Shown here in pieces: positions 14,935-26,660 of a DNA stretch of 52,725 nucleotides (its first letter is position 1; each line of letters begins with the position of its first letter). The stretch lies in the IMG/VR virus record IMGVR_UViG_3300028556_000011, positions 1 to 52,725 of that record. The stretch is one strand, 5' to 3'. Made by a program: the position numbers and the translations under genes. Below the pieces are notes generated by a model, which made no database searches, was not told where the DNA came from, and saw only the letters and a list, made by a program, of their open reading frames with translations. Source of the stretch: a virus.

Positions 14935-16683
14935 ATGGCACGCGCTCTCTTCCCCGAACTCCCCGATAACTTCGACGGCATCAGCGACGAAGACCTTTCC
15001 GCACTCCACGCAGACTTCGTTTCGGTCAGCGACCAGATTGCTGACGCCGCTCAGAAAGACGCCACTCCCGAGCAGTTTTCGTTCGTGGAGGGCGTCGACG
15101 ACGTTCGAGACCAGATGCTCGCAGGCGTCGAGGCCGCACTCTCGATCAAGGCCGAACTCGATGCGCGTGAGCAGTCCGCAGCAGAGCAGCGCGACGAGAT
15201 CGCCGAGCTCGCCGCGCAGCTCAAGCCGCCCGCGGTCGAGCTGGCCGCCGAAGAGTCCGAGACGGACACCGACTCGCCGGCGACCGCGGACGAGCCCGAG
15301 GCGCCAGCCGAGCTCGCCGCCGAACCCGAGACGGAGACCGTCGTCGACGAGCCGATCGCCGCAGCCGCGACCCCCGCCGCCCGGACGCGCCGCCCGCTCC
15401 CGAGGCCGTCCGCCGCGCACCAGCCGCTCCCGCACGAGCCGGAGCAGCCCACGTTTGTCGCGTCCGCCGACATCAACGGGTTCAAGTCCGGGCAGCGTCT
15501 CGAGAGCGAGCGCGACGTCCTCCGGGCGCTCGCGTCCGCGACCCAGGCCGTCGTCTCGACGCCGCCCGGGTTCCGCCAGAACGTCGTCGTCGCCTCCCTC
15601 CACACCCCCTGGCCGGAGGAGCGGCGGCTCATGGCGATCGAAGCCGACCCGGAAGGCTTCGGCAACTGGGACCGCATCCGCAACGTCACCCGCCCCAACG
15701 GCAACATCGTCGCCGCCGGCGGAGTCTGCGCACCCGTCACCCCCTACTACGGGCAGCAGTTCATCGCGACCCTCGACCGGCCCGTCCGCGACGCGATCGT
15801 CGCGTTCAACGCCGACCGCGGCGGCATCCGCTTCAACCCGCCGATCGGGATAGGCACCATCAGCGGCTCCGACGCGATCGGGATCGTCACCGAGGCCGAG
15901 GACGCCGAAGGCGGCACCTTCGCCGCCAAGTCGTGCCTCACCGTGGAGTGCGTCGCCGCGACCGAGGTCGACGTCGACATCATCTTCCACTGCGTCACCT
16001 GGTCGAACCTGACCGCCCGGACGTTCCCGGAGCGGGTCGCGCAGTTCAACGACACCGTGATGGCCGGCTGGGCCAGGCTCGCCGAAACGAACCTGCTCAA
16101 CGGGATCAAGGCCGCGTCGACGAAGGTGACGCAGGCGAACACGAACACGCAGGGCGCCACCTCGAGCCTGCTCGGCTCCGTCCTCACCGCCGCCGCCGGA
16201 CAGCGGTCGCGGCAGAGGATGCCCGCCGACGCGACGCTACGGGCGCTCTTCCCCGCCTGGTCGCGTGACCTGCTCGTCGCCGACATCGTCCGGTCGCAGT
16301 TCCAGCGGTTCGACATGAGCGAGGCCGGGCTGATCGCCCTCCTCCGCAGCTACAACGTCGAGCCGTCGTTCTACCTCGACGGCCCCTCCGACGGCACCGC
16401 CCAGGTGTTCGGCGCCCAGTCGGCCGGGGCGCTCGAAACGTTCCCGACAGATGTCCAGTGGGCGCTGTTCCCCGAGGGTAGCTTCCTCTTCCTCGACGGC
16501 GGCGTCCTCGAGCTCGGCATCGTCCGCGACAGCGTCCTCAACGCCGAAAACCAGTTCCAAATCTTCGGTGAAAGTTTCGAGAACGTTGCCTTTGTAGGCA
16601 TCGAATCACTGTGGATTACGACCGCCGTCTGCCCGAGCGGCACCGTCGCCGCACCGAAGGACAACTCGAGCTTCTGCTCGTAA
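14935..16683 (+). CDS. Major capsid protein with N-terminal scaffold-like region
   Basis: The 582-residue protein has an acidic, Glu/Ala/Pro-rich coiled N-terminus (about 1-160), resembling a fused scaffolding (delta) domain, then an HK97-type capsid core: GGVCAPVTPYYG, GIRFNPPIGIG, TEAEDAEGGTFAAKSC, and a C-terminal stretch with FPTDVQWALFPEGSFLFLDGG. The protease upstream would remove the N-terminal part. ATG 14935 is chosen over TTG 14920 because of GGAGGA at a good distance. Confidence 0.82.
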   Translation: MARALFPELPDNFDGISDEDLSALHADFVSVSDQIADAAQKDATPEQFSFVEGVDDVRDQMLAGVEAALSIKAELDAREQSAAEQRDEIAELAAQLKPPAVELAAEESETDTDSPATADEPEAPAELAAEPETETVVDEPIAAAATPAARTRRPLPRPSAAHQPLPHEPEQPTFVASADINGFKSGQRLESERDVLRALASATQAVVSTPPGFRQNVVVASLHTPWPEERRLMAIEADPEGFGNWDRIRNVTRPNGNIVAAGGVCAPVTPYYGQQFIATLDRPVRDAIVAFNADRGGIRFNPPIGIGTISGSDAIGIVTEAEDAEGGTFAAKSCLTVECVAATEVDVDIIFHCVTWSNLTARTFPERVAQFNDTVMAGWARLAETNLLNGIKAASTKVTQANTNTQGATSSLLGSVLTAAAGQRSRQRMPADATLRALFPAWSRDLLVADIVRSQFQRFDMSEAGLIALLRSYNVEPSFYLDGPSDGTAQVFGAQSAGALETFPTDVQWALFPEGSFLFLDGGVLELGIVRDSVLNAENQFQIFGESFENVAFVGIESLWITTAVCPSGTVAAPKDNSSFCS

Positions 16684-16721
16684 CCCAATGACAGGGACGA
16701 TAAGGAAGGGGTGCTGACGAT

Positions 16722-17741
16722 ATGACCGCCGTAGCCACGTTCGGGCCGCCGGTCAGGATCGACGGCCCCCTTCCCGTCGCCCCCGCCTACGGGCTGATCC
16801 CGACCTCCCAGGTCTTGAACGACGCCACCCGAGCAGCGGTCGAACAGGCCGCCCGCGACGTCCTCGGGCCCGCCCCGATCCAGGCCGAGATCGAATCGGC
16901 GGAGGACTTCGCCGCCCGATCCGCCGCCTGGCTCTCCGACCTCTACGACTACGTCGCGCTCATGCTCCCCGACGACCCGGCCGGCGACATCTTCCGCTGG
17001 GGCAACGGCGCCCAGGTCTACCCGTACCCGATCGACGGCGGCTACAGCTTCGACCCCTGCTCCACCGGGACGCTCCGGACGAAGCAGGACGGGGAGACGC
17101 CGCCGCTGCCGATCTTCGCCGCGTTCACCGCCTACCTCCCCGAGACCTGCACCTCGAGCCGGATCGTCTCCCCCGAATACTTCACCGCCCGCGCTCAGCT
17201 TGCGTTCGCCGCGGTCGAGTCCGCGATCTACGAGAACGTGCTCGCGGAAGGCGGCGCGCTGAACGGGACAGGCCAGCCGTACCTCGGCGACTCGAACATG
17301 GTCGTGCTCGGCGGCGGCGCTGTCTCGCCGAAGGAAGGGCTGGCGCTGCTCGAGAACGCGATCGGCGGCACCCACCGCCGCGGCATGATCCACGCGACAC
17401 CCGCCACGATGATCGCCTGGTCGTTCTTCGGCGAAGCGATCCAGAAAGTCGGCGGCGCCTTGCAGACGTCCGGCGGAAACGACGTCGTCGTCGGCGACGG
17501 CTACATCGGCGTGCTGCCCGACTCGCACGGCGGCGCGATCACGTCGACGCAGGCGTGGGCGTTCGCGTCCGGGCCCGTCCAGATCCGCCGGGAACCGACG
17601 ATCCGGATCTACCCCGACCAGCTCAAGCAGGCGCTGAACCGCGAAGAGAACATCGTCACCTACCGGGCAGAGCGAGACGCCCTGGTGACGTGGGACACGG
17701 TCGCACAATACGGCGTCCTGATCGACCGGAGTCTCACATGA
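16722..17741 (+). CDS. Second capsid-type structural protein
   Basis: A 339-residue protein right after the capsid gene, with GGAAGGGG before ATG 16722. It has capsid-like traits: RAQLAFAAVESAIYENVLAEGG (spine-helix-like), an GGTHRRGMIHATPATMIAW strand-turn and a C-terminal beta region with VQIRREPTIRIYPD. Some actinophages encode separate hexamer and pentamer capsid proteins; this may be the second, but that is inference. Confidence 0.6.
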   Translation: MTAVATFGPPVRIDGPLPVAPAYGLIPTSQVLNDATRAAVEQAARDVLGPAPIQAEIESAEDFAARSAAWLSDLYDYVALMLPDDPAGDIFRWGNGAQVYPYPIDGGYSFDPCSTGTLRTKQDGETPPLPIFAAFTAYLPETCTSSRIVSPEYFTARAQLAFAAVESAIYENVLAEGGALNGTGQPYLGDSNMVVLGGGAVSPKEGLALLENAIGGTHRRGMIHATPATMIAWSFFGEAIQKVGGALQTSGGNDVVVGDGYIGVLPDSHGGAITSTQAWAFASGPVQIRREPTIRIYPDQLKQALNREENIVTYRAERDALVTWDTVAQYGVLIDRSLT

Positions 17742-17777
17742 TCCAACCCAACCCGATCCGTGAAGGAGGGAAGACCA

Positions 17778-18440
17778 ATGTCGGTAGTTGAATACTGCGA
17801 CGAGTCAGTCAAGCTCTGCGCGCTCCGCGTCACCGCCCTCAATACGGACGGGTCTGTCGCGCCCGAGCCGAACAACAGCTACGTCACCGACAACACGATC
17901 AGCCTCGCCCCGACCGGCGACATCCAGGTCGGCGTCGAGTCCACTTTGGTCGGCGGCTGCGGCCAGATCATCGCGACGTTCAAGGACCAGGACCGGCTCA
18001 AGCGGTTCAACCTGTCGCTGGTGCTCGGCACCCCCGACCCGGCGCTCACGTCGATGCTGCTCGGCGGTGCCCTCGTCCTCGACACGGACGTTCCGATCGG
18101 GATGTCGTGGCCGATCAACGTCTGCCCGACGGATACGCCTCCGCCTCCGGTCGCGATCGAGGCGTGGTCGTACGCCTGGGAGTGCGACCACCAGAACCCG
18201 ACGTCGCCGTACTGGTACTGGTCGTTCCCGATGTGCTTCTTCTCGCCGTCGAACCAGTTCACGCTCGGCAACGATCTGCTCCAACTCGACTGGGCCGGCT
18301 ACACCCGCTCGAACCCGCTCTGGGGGCATGGCCCGTACGGCGGGTCGATCCTGTTCGAGCCGCAGGGCGGCTACGCGCAGGTGTCGGACGCTCCGCCGTC
18401 GGCGGCTTGCGGTTTCGCGAGCGTTACGCCAGGTAGCTGA
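17778..18440 (+). CDS. Putative major tail (tube) protein
   Basis: ATG 17778 follows GAAGGAGGG; GTG 17760 is an alternative. The 220-residue protein has a beta-rich core (VTDNTISLAPTGDIQVGVES), GCGQIIATFKDQD and LTSMLLGGALVLD, features that recall tail tube proteins. It precedes the connectors, an unusual position, so a capsid-associated role is not excluded. Confidence 0.55.
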   Translation: MSVVEYCDESVKLCALRVTALNTDGSVAPEPNNSYVTDNTISLAPTGDIQVGVESTLVGGCGQIIATFKDQDRLKRFNLSLVLGTPDPALTSMLLGGALVLDTDVPIGMSWPINVCPTDTPPPPVAIEAWSYAWECDHQNPTSPYWYWSFPMCFFSPSNQFTLGNDLLQLDWAGYTRSNPLWGHGPYGGSILFEPQGGYAQVSDAPPSAACGFASVTPGS

Positions 18441-18453
18441 GAAGGGCCGCTAG

Positions 18454-21337
<2,884 letters not shown>

Positions 21338-21341
<4 letters not shown>

Positions 21342-21463
21342 GGCGTCGGATCCGCTGGTGGTGGCGTACGCGCGTGCTCGCCCACAACAACCGCAGCTAC
21401 TGGCACGGCTACGGCACCGCAAGCGGCCACCGCGGCGCCCGAGGGAAGCAGGGAGCGCGCTGA
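21338..21463 (+). CDS. Small Arg/Trp-rich protein (41 aa)
   Basis: ATG at 21338 and stop at 21461-21463 overlap both neighbours. The sequence is very basic with RRRIRWWWRTR at the start and Gly/His/Tyr later. No family recognised. Confidence 0.5.
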
Positions 21464-21666
21464 TGGCGTTCGGCGGCTACCGCTTCGCCGCAGGCATGTT
21501 CGCCGGATCCGGCGGCTCCAACACCCCCGCCGCACCCGGCCACGGCTACATCTCGGACAGGCCCGCGACAGGGGGCTATATTGCCGACACGGGAACCGAC
21601 GGAGGCATGATCGAGGACCGCGCCGCCACAAGCGGCTTCCTCCGCGACAAACGAGGCGACGAATGA
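21463..21666 (+). CDS. Gly-rich short structural protein (67 aa)
   Basis: ATG at 21463 shares a base with the upstream TGA. The second half has three imperfect repeats of about 11 residues (GYISDRPATG, GYIADTGTDG, GMIEDRAATS), a pattern seen in small phage structural proteins. Role unknown. Confidence 0.55.
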   Translation: MAFGGYRFAAGMFAGSGGSNTPAAPGHGYISDRPATGGYIADTGTDGGMIEDRAATSGFLRDKRGDE

Positions 21667-22844
21667 GCGGCACCCCATACCAGCAGGGCAACCCGATCAC
21701 CCTCGACGCCACCTTCCTCGAAGGATCCACACCGACCGACCCGACCAACGTCATCTTCAAGGTGCGCGAGCCCGACGGGACGATCGTCACCTACACCTTC
21801 GGCGTCGACCTGAACGTCACCAACCCGGGCGTCGGCGTCTACGAATGTGCGCTCGGCGCACCGACCGACGCAGGCCAGTACCACTACGAAGCCGTCGGCA
21901 CCGGCGCTCTCGTCGCCACCCTCCCCGGCGAGTTCTTCGTTATCCCCTCGAGCGTCGACGTCCCCGCCGAAGCGCCCGGGCCCGTCCTCGGGCCGTGCCG
22001 CACCTGGATCGAAGGCGAAGACCTCGTCGCGCTCTGCGGCGCCGACGCCGAAGCCGACGCCCAGCTACTCGACGCCGTCGCCGTCGAATCCTCGATGCTG
22101 ATGTACGAGATCAGCGGCCGCCAGTTCAGCGGCCTCTGCGAAACCACCGCCCGCCCCTGCGGCGACCCACAGAACGGATGCTGGACATACAACTGGGGCG
22201 CCGGAATCTACGCCTGGTGGGGCTGGGGCGCCGGCTACGGCTGGGGCTGGTACGGCCCGCCGATGGGACTCGGCGGCAGCCAGGGCGGCCCGCTGTGCGG
22301 CTGCTCGCCGCTCTCCCGCGTCAAGCTGAGCGGCTACCCCGTCCGCGAGATCATCGAAGTCAAGATCAACGGGGACGTGCTCCCCGCCACCTACACGGAC
22401 GGGTCACCGCAGTACCGCCTCGACGACTGGACATGGCTGACCCGGATGAACGACCCCGCCGCGGGAGGCACAAACGCCCGCTGGCCCGGCTGCCAGGTGC
22501 AAGCGCTCGACGACACCGAGCAGGGGACGTTCTCGGTCCGCTACCGCCACGGGAATGACCCACCGCCGCTCGGGATCGAAGCCGCCAAACAGTTCGCCTG
22601 CGAGCTCTACGCCTCGATGACCGGCGGCGACTGCAAGATCCCGAACAACGTCACGAAGATCGTCCGGCAGGGTTTGACGCAGGAGCGGGTCACGCCGCTC
22701 GCGCAGATGCTCCGCGCGGGAGGCACCGGGATCATCGCGGTCGACGCCTTCATGGCCGCATACAACCCGTCCGGGCTCCGGCGCAGACCTGCCGTATGGT
22801 CGCCGGACGTGGCGCAGTATGCGCCGAGGCTCGGGTCGACGTGA
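21663..22844 (+). CDS. Head-tail connector with N-terminal Ig-like domain
   Basis: The 393-residue protein begins with a bacterial Ig-like fold (about 1-95: ITLDATFLEG, VIFKVREPDG, AGQYHYEAVG) joined to a helical adaptor part (CRTWIEGEDLVALC, SSMLMYEISGRQF) and an insert rich in Trp and Gly. The C-terminal half (VRYRHGNDPPPLGIEAAKQFACELYASMTGG and KIVRQGLTQE) resembles actinophage head-to-tail adaptors. Position fits a gp6-type connector. Confidence 0.65.
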   Translation: MSGTPYQQGNPITLDATFLEGSTPTDPTNVIFKVREPDGTIVTYTFGVDLNVTNPGVGVYECALGAPTDAGQYHYEAVGTGALVATLPGEFFVIPSSVDVPAEAPGPVLGPCRTWIEGEDLVALCGADAEADAQLLDAVAVESSMLMYEISGRQFSGLCETTARPCGDPQNGCWTYNWGAGIYAWWGWGAGYGWGWYGPPMGLGGSQGGPLCGCSPLSRVKLSGYPVREIIEVKINGDVLPATYTDGSPQYRLDDWTWLTRMNDPAAGGTNARWPGCQVQALDDTEQGTFSVRYRHGNDPPPLGIEAAKQFACELYASMTGGDCKIPNNVTKIVRQGLTQERVTPLAQMLRAGGTGIIAVDAFMAAYNPSGLRRRPAVWSPDVAQYAPRLGST

Positions 22845-23371
22845 CCGTCGCCGTCTCGACCGTCTCCACCCTCTTCGATCTCGCCGGCGAGCTGCTCGCC
22901 GCCGCCGAGGACGCGCTCGCGACGACCGAAGCCGGGCCGCCCGCCGTCAGCTACATCTCGCCGGGCGTCCCCACATTCGACTTCCTCTGCGACACCCTCG
23001 TCGTCTACGGCGCCACCCTGACGGAGGATTCGACGTCGCCGCTGAACCCGCCACCGTCGACCGGCTGGCGCCATCGCCGCGGCCGGATCAACCTCGCCGG
23101 CCTGACCGTCGTCTCCGCCCGCTGCGGAATCACCGACGCGAAAAGCAACGCGAACGTGATGGCGGCGAACCTGACCGCCGCATCGAAGAAAAGTTTGGAG
23201 GACGGCTGGGCGATCTGGAACGTGATCACGCAGAAGATCAAGAACGACGACCTCTTCGGTGGCGCCTGCACCGACGTTCATTACGACGGCGGCCTGTCGC
23301 TGACGCCGCAGGCCGGGCTGGTGCTGTGGCAGATGACGATCCGCGTCGAGATCGGCGGCTACACCGCATGA
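22841..23371 (+). CDS. Head-tail connector / tail terminator candidate (176 aa)
   Basis: GTG 22841 overlaps the adaptor stop. Helical first 30 residues, then mixed alpha/beta (RINLAGLTVVSARCGITD, LVLWQMTIRVEIGGY). No motif decides between stopper and terminator; position between adaptor and gp10-like gene supports a neck protein. Confidence 0.5.
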   Translation: MTVAVSTVSTLFDLAGELLAAAEDALATTEAGPPAVSYISPGVPTFDFLCDTLVVYGATLTEDSTSPLNPPPSTGWRHRRGRINLAGLTVVSARCGITDAKSNANVMAANLTAASKKSLEDGWAIWNVITQKIKNDDLFGGACTDVHYDGGLSLTPQAGLVLWQMTIRVEIGGYTA

Positions 23372-23706
23372 GCGAAGAGATCGTCTTCAACGAGGGGCCG
23401 CTCCACGAACTGCTGAACGGGCCGCAGGGACCGGTGGCGCGCGACCTCGCCCTGCGCGCGATCCGGGTCGAATCAGCGGCGAAGCAGAACGCCTCGCATC
23501 CGCCGCCGTCCGTGCCCGGCTCGGGCCCCGCCGTGCGTACGGGGCGGCTCCGCTCGAGCATCACCTGGCAGGTCTTCGCCGACGGCGAAGGTCTCTACGC
23601 GGACATCGGCTCGAACGTCGAGTATGCGGGCTATGTCGAGCTCGGCACCGAACGGATGGCCCCCCGCCCCTATCTACGGCCCGCGCTTCCCGCGGCGATC
23701 TACTAG
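23368..23706 (+). CDS. HK97 gp10-like neck protein
   Basis: A 112-residue protein whose C-terminus reads VEYAGYVELGTERMAPRPYLRPAL, the strong signature of the HK97 gp10 / tail-completion family; GRLRSSITW in the middle also fits. It joins the tail tube to the head. ATG 23368 overlaps the upstream stop. Confidence 0.82.
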   Translation: MSEEIVFNEGPLHELLNGPQGPVARDLALRAIRVESAAKQNASHPPPSVPGSGPAVRTGRLRSSITWQVFADGEGLYADIGSNVEYAGYVELGTERMAPRPYLRPALPAAIY

Positions 23707-23724
23707 AAGAGAGGACGCCCCCTG

Positions 23725-24249
23725 ATGCAAGACGACTTCCTCAAAGCGTTCAACGACCGTCGTCGATTGACCGCCTCGCAGGATCGCACCTTTACGATCG
23801 GCGATGTAGAGCTGACCTACCGCGTGGCGATCCCACCGGAGGTTGGATTCGCTTACGAAGCGATGAATGACGCGAACCTACGATGGGCTCTGGCGCTCGA
23901 TCATTACGAGAGGAACGGAACTGGCGGCGAGCCGCCAGAATCTCCGATGACGAACGAGGAGATGATGGCGGTCTATGACGCGACTATCAAGGCGTGCCTG
24001 GAGGACGAATCACATGCGAAGTGGGATGCGCTTCGTTCCCCCGACGCCCCTCACCCACTTACATCTCAGGACATTCTCAGCCTTGCGGTGTGGCTACTCG
24101 GGAAGGTGAACGGTCTCCCTACCGACGGGCTGCTCGGCTCCTCCAGCACGCAGCCCGAAACCGCGACTACCTCGACGGGAAACTCGCCCTCGCCGGCACC
24201 CGCGCGGACACGCTCCGAACCCTCCTCACCGCTACCTACGCCCTCTTGA
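23725..24249 (+). CDS. Tail assembly chaperone, short product
   Basis: A 174-residue protein just before the tape measure, the usual place for the lambda gpG equivalent. It is helical and acidic for 135 residues, then ends with a Ser/Pro/Thr tail translated from the overlap region. The gene overlaps a -1 frame ORF running to 24434. Confidence 0.78.
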   Translation: MQDDFLKAFNDRRRLTASQDRTFTIGDVELTYRVAIPPEVGFAYEAMNDANLRWALALDHYERNGTGGEPPESPMTNEEMMAVYDATIKACLEDESHAKWDALRSPDAPHPLTSQDILSLAVWLLGKVNGLPTDGLLGSSSTQPETATTSTGNSPSPAPARTRSEPSSPLPTPS

Positions 24250-24434
24250 TCGAAGCATCGCAGCACAGCTCCGCGGCGCTCCAGGAGTTGGAGCGGGATC
24301 TCGACCTGCCGCTCCGTTGGGAGCTCGCCGCCGACGAGGCGGAGGCTTTGCGGCGGCGCGTGACGGCGGAACGGAACCGGGCGGCGTCGGAGCGGATGAT
24401 GCGGATGATGTCTCCGGGGAGAACCCGTGGCTGA
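23725..24434 (+). CDS. Tail assembly chaperone, -1 frameshift product
   Basis: Reading to the AAC at 24181-24183 and slipping back one base on GGGAAAC continues in the other frame (LALAGTRADTLRTLLTATY...) to the TGA at 24432, giving about 236 residues. The extension is helical (ELERDLDLPLRWELAADEAEALRRR) as in gpGT proteins, which recruit tail tube subunits to the tape measure. The extension ends 8 bases past the tape measure GTG. Confidence 0.75.
24177..24183 (+). promoter_or_regulatory. Slippery heptamer GGGAAAC
   Basis: In phase X-XXY-YYZ (G GGA AAC) in the chaperone frame, with the -1 frame open on both sides. GGGAAA-type slips are used in many phage tail chaperones. Confidence 0.8.
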
Positions 24435-26511
24435 AGGGGCGATCGCTACCGCATTCGTACAAATCAGGCCCGAAACGGCTGGGTTCCGGTCGGCACTCTC
24501 GACGCAGATCCGCGGCGACCTGCGTCAGACGTCGGCGGAGACGTCGCGGTTCTCCGGAGTCGGAACGGTTGCCTCACGCTCATACTCCGGACTAACGAAA
24601 GCCCTCGCGCTGACCTCGACAGCGCTGATCGGTGGCTACGGACTCAAGTATGCCCTCCAGACGACGACGCAGGCCGCGACCGAGCACGTCGCGCTCGAGG
24701 CGCAGCTCCGGAACGCCGTCGAGCGGAGCGGACTCTCGTACCGGGAGAACGCCGCGGACATCCAGAAGGTGATCCAGGGTCAGGAGCAGCTCGGCTTCGC
24801 CGAGGACGTCGCTACCCGCTCGTTCACGCTCGCGCTCCGCGCCACCGGCTCGGTCGCGGGAGCTAACCGACTGCTCGCCACTTCGGCGAACGTCGCGCGT
24901 GGCGCGAACAAGGACCTCTACTCGTCAACACTGATCCTGACCCGCGCCTACGAAGGCTCGACGACCGGACTGAAGCGGCTCGGGATCGAAGTCCAAAAGG
25001 GCAGTAGGGGTTTCAATGTTCTTGACCAGGTGCAGAAGAAGTACGCCGGCGCGGCGGTCGCCTACTCGAACACGGCGGCTGGGGCGCAGGATCGTCTCTC
25101 GGTCGCTATTCACCGGACGGAGATAACGATCGGGACGGCGCTGCTTCCGACGATCACGCGCCTCGATACGAAGCTCGCTGACTGGCTCGACAAGTCGAAG
25201 AACCAGAAGCGGATCCAGGACGACGTAAACCTGGCGGTCAAGACGGCCACCCCGCTCGTTCAGGCGCTCGGCCAGGCTGCCGGGATCGCCGCCACCGGCA
25301 TCGGCGGTCTCGCCAAAGCGTGGAGCGGCTTCAACAGCGAGATCAAAGGCACGCCGTTCGGGTTCCTGACCGACAACCTCGGCCAGCTCGCGCATCTGCT
25401 CGGCGGACGCTACAAGATCGTCGCCGACTACCTCGGCATCAGCCCCTACGGCCCGTCGGCTAAGACGCCCGCCGGGATTCAGGGGCCGACGTCATCGTTC
25501 CGGGCGGTAGCTCCCGATGGCCTCTTCGGTCCTTCGCTTAGCGCGACGCTCCCGCCGGTAGGCGTCGGCGGCTTGAACGCGCTCGGGCGGAACGCTCTCG
25601 CCCTCTCTGCGGCTGCTCGCACGGCGTCGACCGCCGACGATCTGAAGGCGCTGGTGGAGCAGCGGCGGCTACTGGCCAAAGCGATCACGACCGAACAGGG
25701 ACGCTTGAATACGGCGGCCACGCCGAAGCTCGCACGGAAGTTCGCCGACAACCTCAAGAATCTCCAGGATCAGGATGCGGCGGCGTTCAGCCAGATTCAG
25801 TCCATAGAGCAGCAGGCGGCGGCTACCGCGAAGAGCGCCGCCGCGAAAGCCGCCGCCGCCGCGAAAGCAGCAGCATCCGCCCGCGCGAAAGCGATCAGCG
25901 ACCTCGCCCACTCCGCCGTCGCCGGGCTCAACGTCGGTGTACGCCTCGGCGTCAGCACCAGCGCGATCGACCGCGCGATCGCCGCACAGAAAGCAGCCGC
26001 CGCGAAAGCTCGAGCCGCCGCGCTCACCGCGCAGGAGACGTCGCTCAGCATCGCCCGCCAGCTCGCCGACCTCGCCCTCGCCCGCGCCGGCTCGAACAAG
26101 GATCTGATCGCCAAGGCCGAGACCCTCCAGGAGAAAGCCGACCGCGCCCTGATCGCCTACTACGAGAAGCGCGAGAAAGCCGCGAAGACCGTCGCCGAAC
26201 GGCAGGCCGCGATCCAGAACCGGATCAGCGCCCAGCTCGACCTCGCCAACCTCAAAGCGTCGAAGGCGAAGACGAAGGACTCGTTCACGCTTGCGCAGCT
26301 CTACCAGGAAGCCGAGAGCGAATACAAGCTGTACGGGTCGAACTACGGCTCCGCGGGGGCGCCGCTCTCACCGCAGTCCGCGCGGGGCGCGTTCAGCAGC
26401 ATCGTCGTGAAGAAACAGGGCGCCGTCCATGTGACGCAGAACTTCTTTTCGCCGACGAAGCCGTCGCAGGCGATGAACGACGCCCGCTCCGGCGCGAGGT
26501 ACCTCAACTAA
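24427..26511 (+). CDS. Tape measure protein
   Basis: A 694-residue protein with the phage tape-measure N-terminus (ATEHVALEAQLRNAVERSG, LTRAYEGSTTGLKRLGI, YSNTAAGAQDRLSVAIH), a hydrophobic segment (AGIAATGIGGLAKAW) and a long Ala/Lys-rich coiled region (about 450-600). It sets tail length; at roughly 1.5 angstrom per residue a tail of about 100 nm is expected. GTG at 24427 overlaps the chaperone extension. Confidence 0.88.
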   Translation: MAEGAIATAFVQIRPETAGFRSALSTQIRGDLRQTSAETSRFSGVGTVASRSYSGLTKALALTSTALIGGYGLKYALQTTTQAATEHVALEAQLRNAVERSGLSYRENAADIQKVIQGQEQLGFAEDVATRSFTLALRATGSVAGANRLLATSANVARGANKDLYSSTLILTRAYEGSTTGLKRLGIEVQKGSRGFNVLDQVQKKYAGAAVAYSNTAAGAQDRLSVAIHRTEITIGTALLPTITRLDTKLADWLDKSKNQKRIQDDVNLAVKTATPLVQALGQAAGIAATGIGGLAKAWSGFNSEIKGTPFGFLTDNLGQLAHLLGGRYKIVADYLGISPYGPSAKTPAGIQGPTSSFRAVAPDGLFGPSLSATLPPVGVGGLNALGRNALALSAAARTASTADDLKALVEQRRLLAKAITTEQGRLNTAATPKLARKFADNLKNLQDQDAAAFSQIQSIEQQAAATAKSAAAKAAAAAKAAASARAKAISDLAHSAVAGLNVGVRLGVSTSAIDRAIAAQKAAAAKARAAALTAQETSLSIARQLADLALARAGSNKDLIAKAETLQEKADRALIAYYEKREKAAKTVAERQAAIQNRISAQLDLANLKASKAKTKDSFTLAQLYQEAESEYKLYGSNYGSAGAPLSPQSARGAFSSIVVKKQGAVHVTQNFFSPTKPSQAMNDARSGARYLN

Positions 26512-26660
26512 TGGTCGGTCGCACCTACCTCCTGCGCGGCATACCCGTAGTCGTACTAGCCAAGTGGCTCGGCAATAGCTGCCCGCGAAACGTGCTGATC
26601 CAGTATCCCGACGGAAGCAAGACTGTACGCCCGTTCCGAGGATTGCGACGAATCGTATGA
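26511..26660 (+). CDS. Small tail-operon protein (49 aa)
   Basis: ATG at 26511 shares a base with the tape-measure TAA, and its stop overlaps the next ATG. The sequence is short and beta-like (YLLRGIPVVVLAKWLG, LIQYPDGSKTVRPFRG). No family recognised. Confidence 0.55.
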   Translation: MVGRTYLLRGIPVVVLAKWLGNSCPRNVLIQYPDGSKTVRPFRGLRRIV

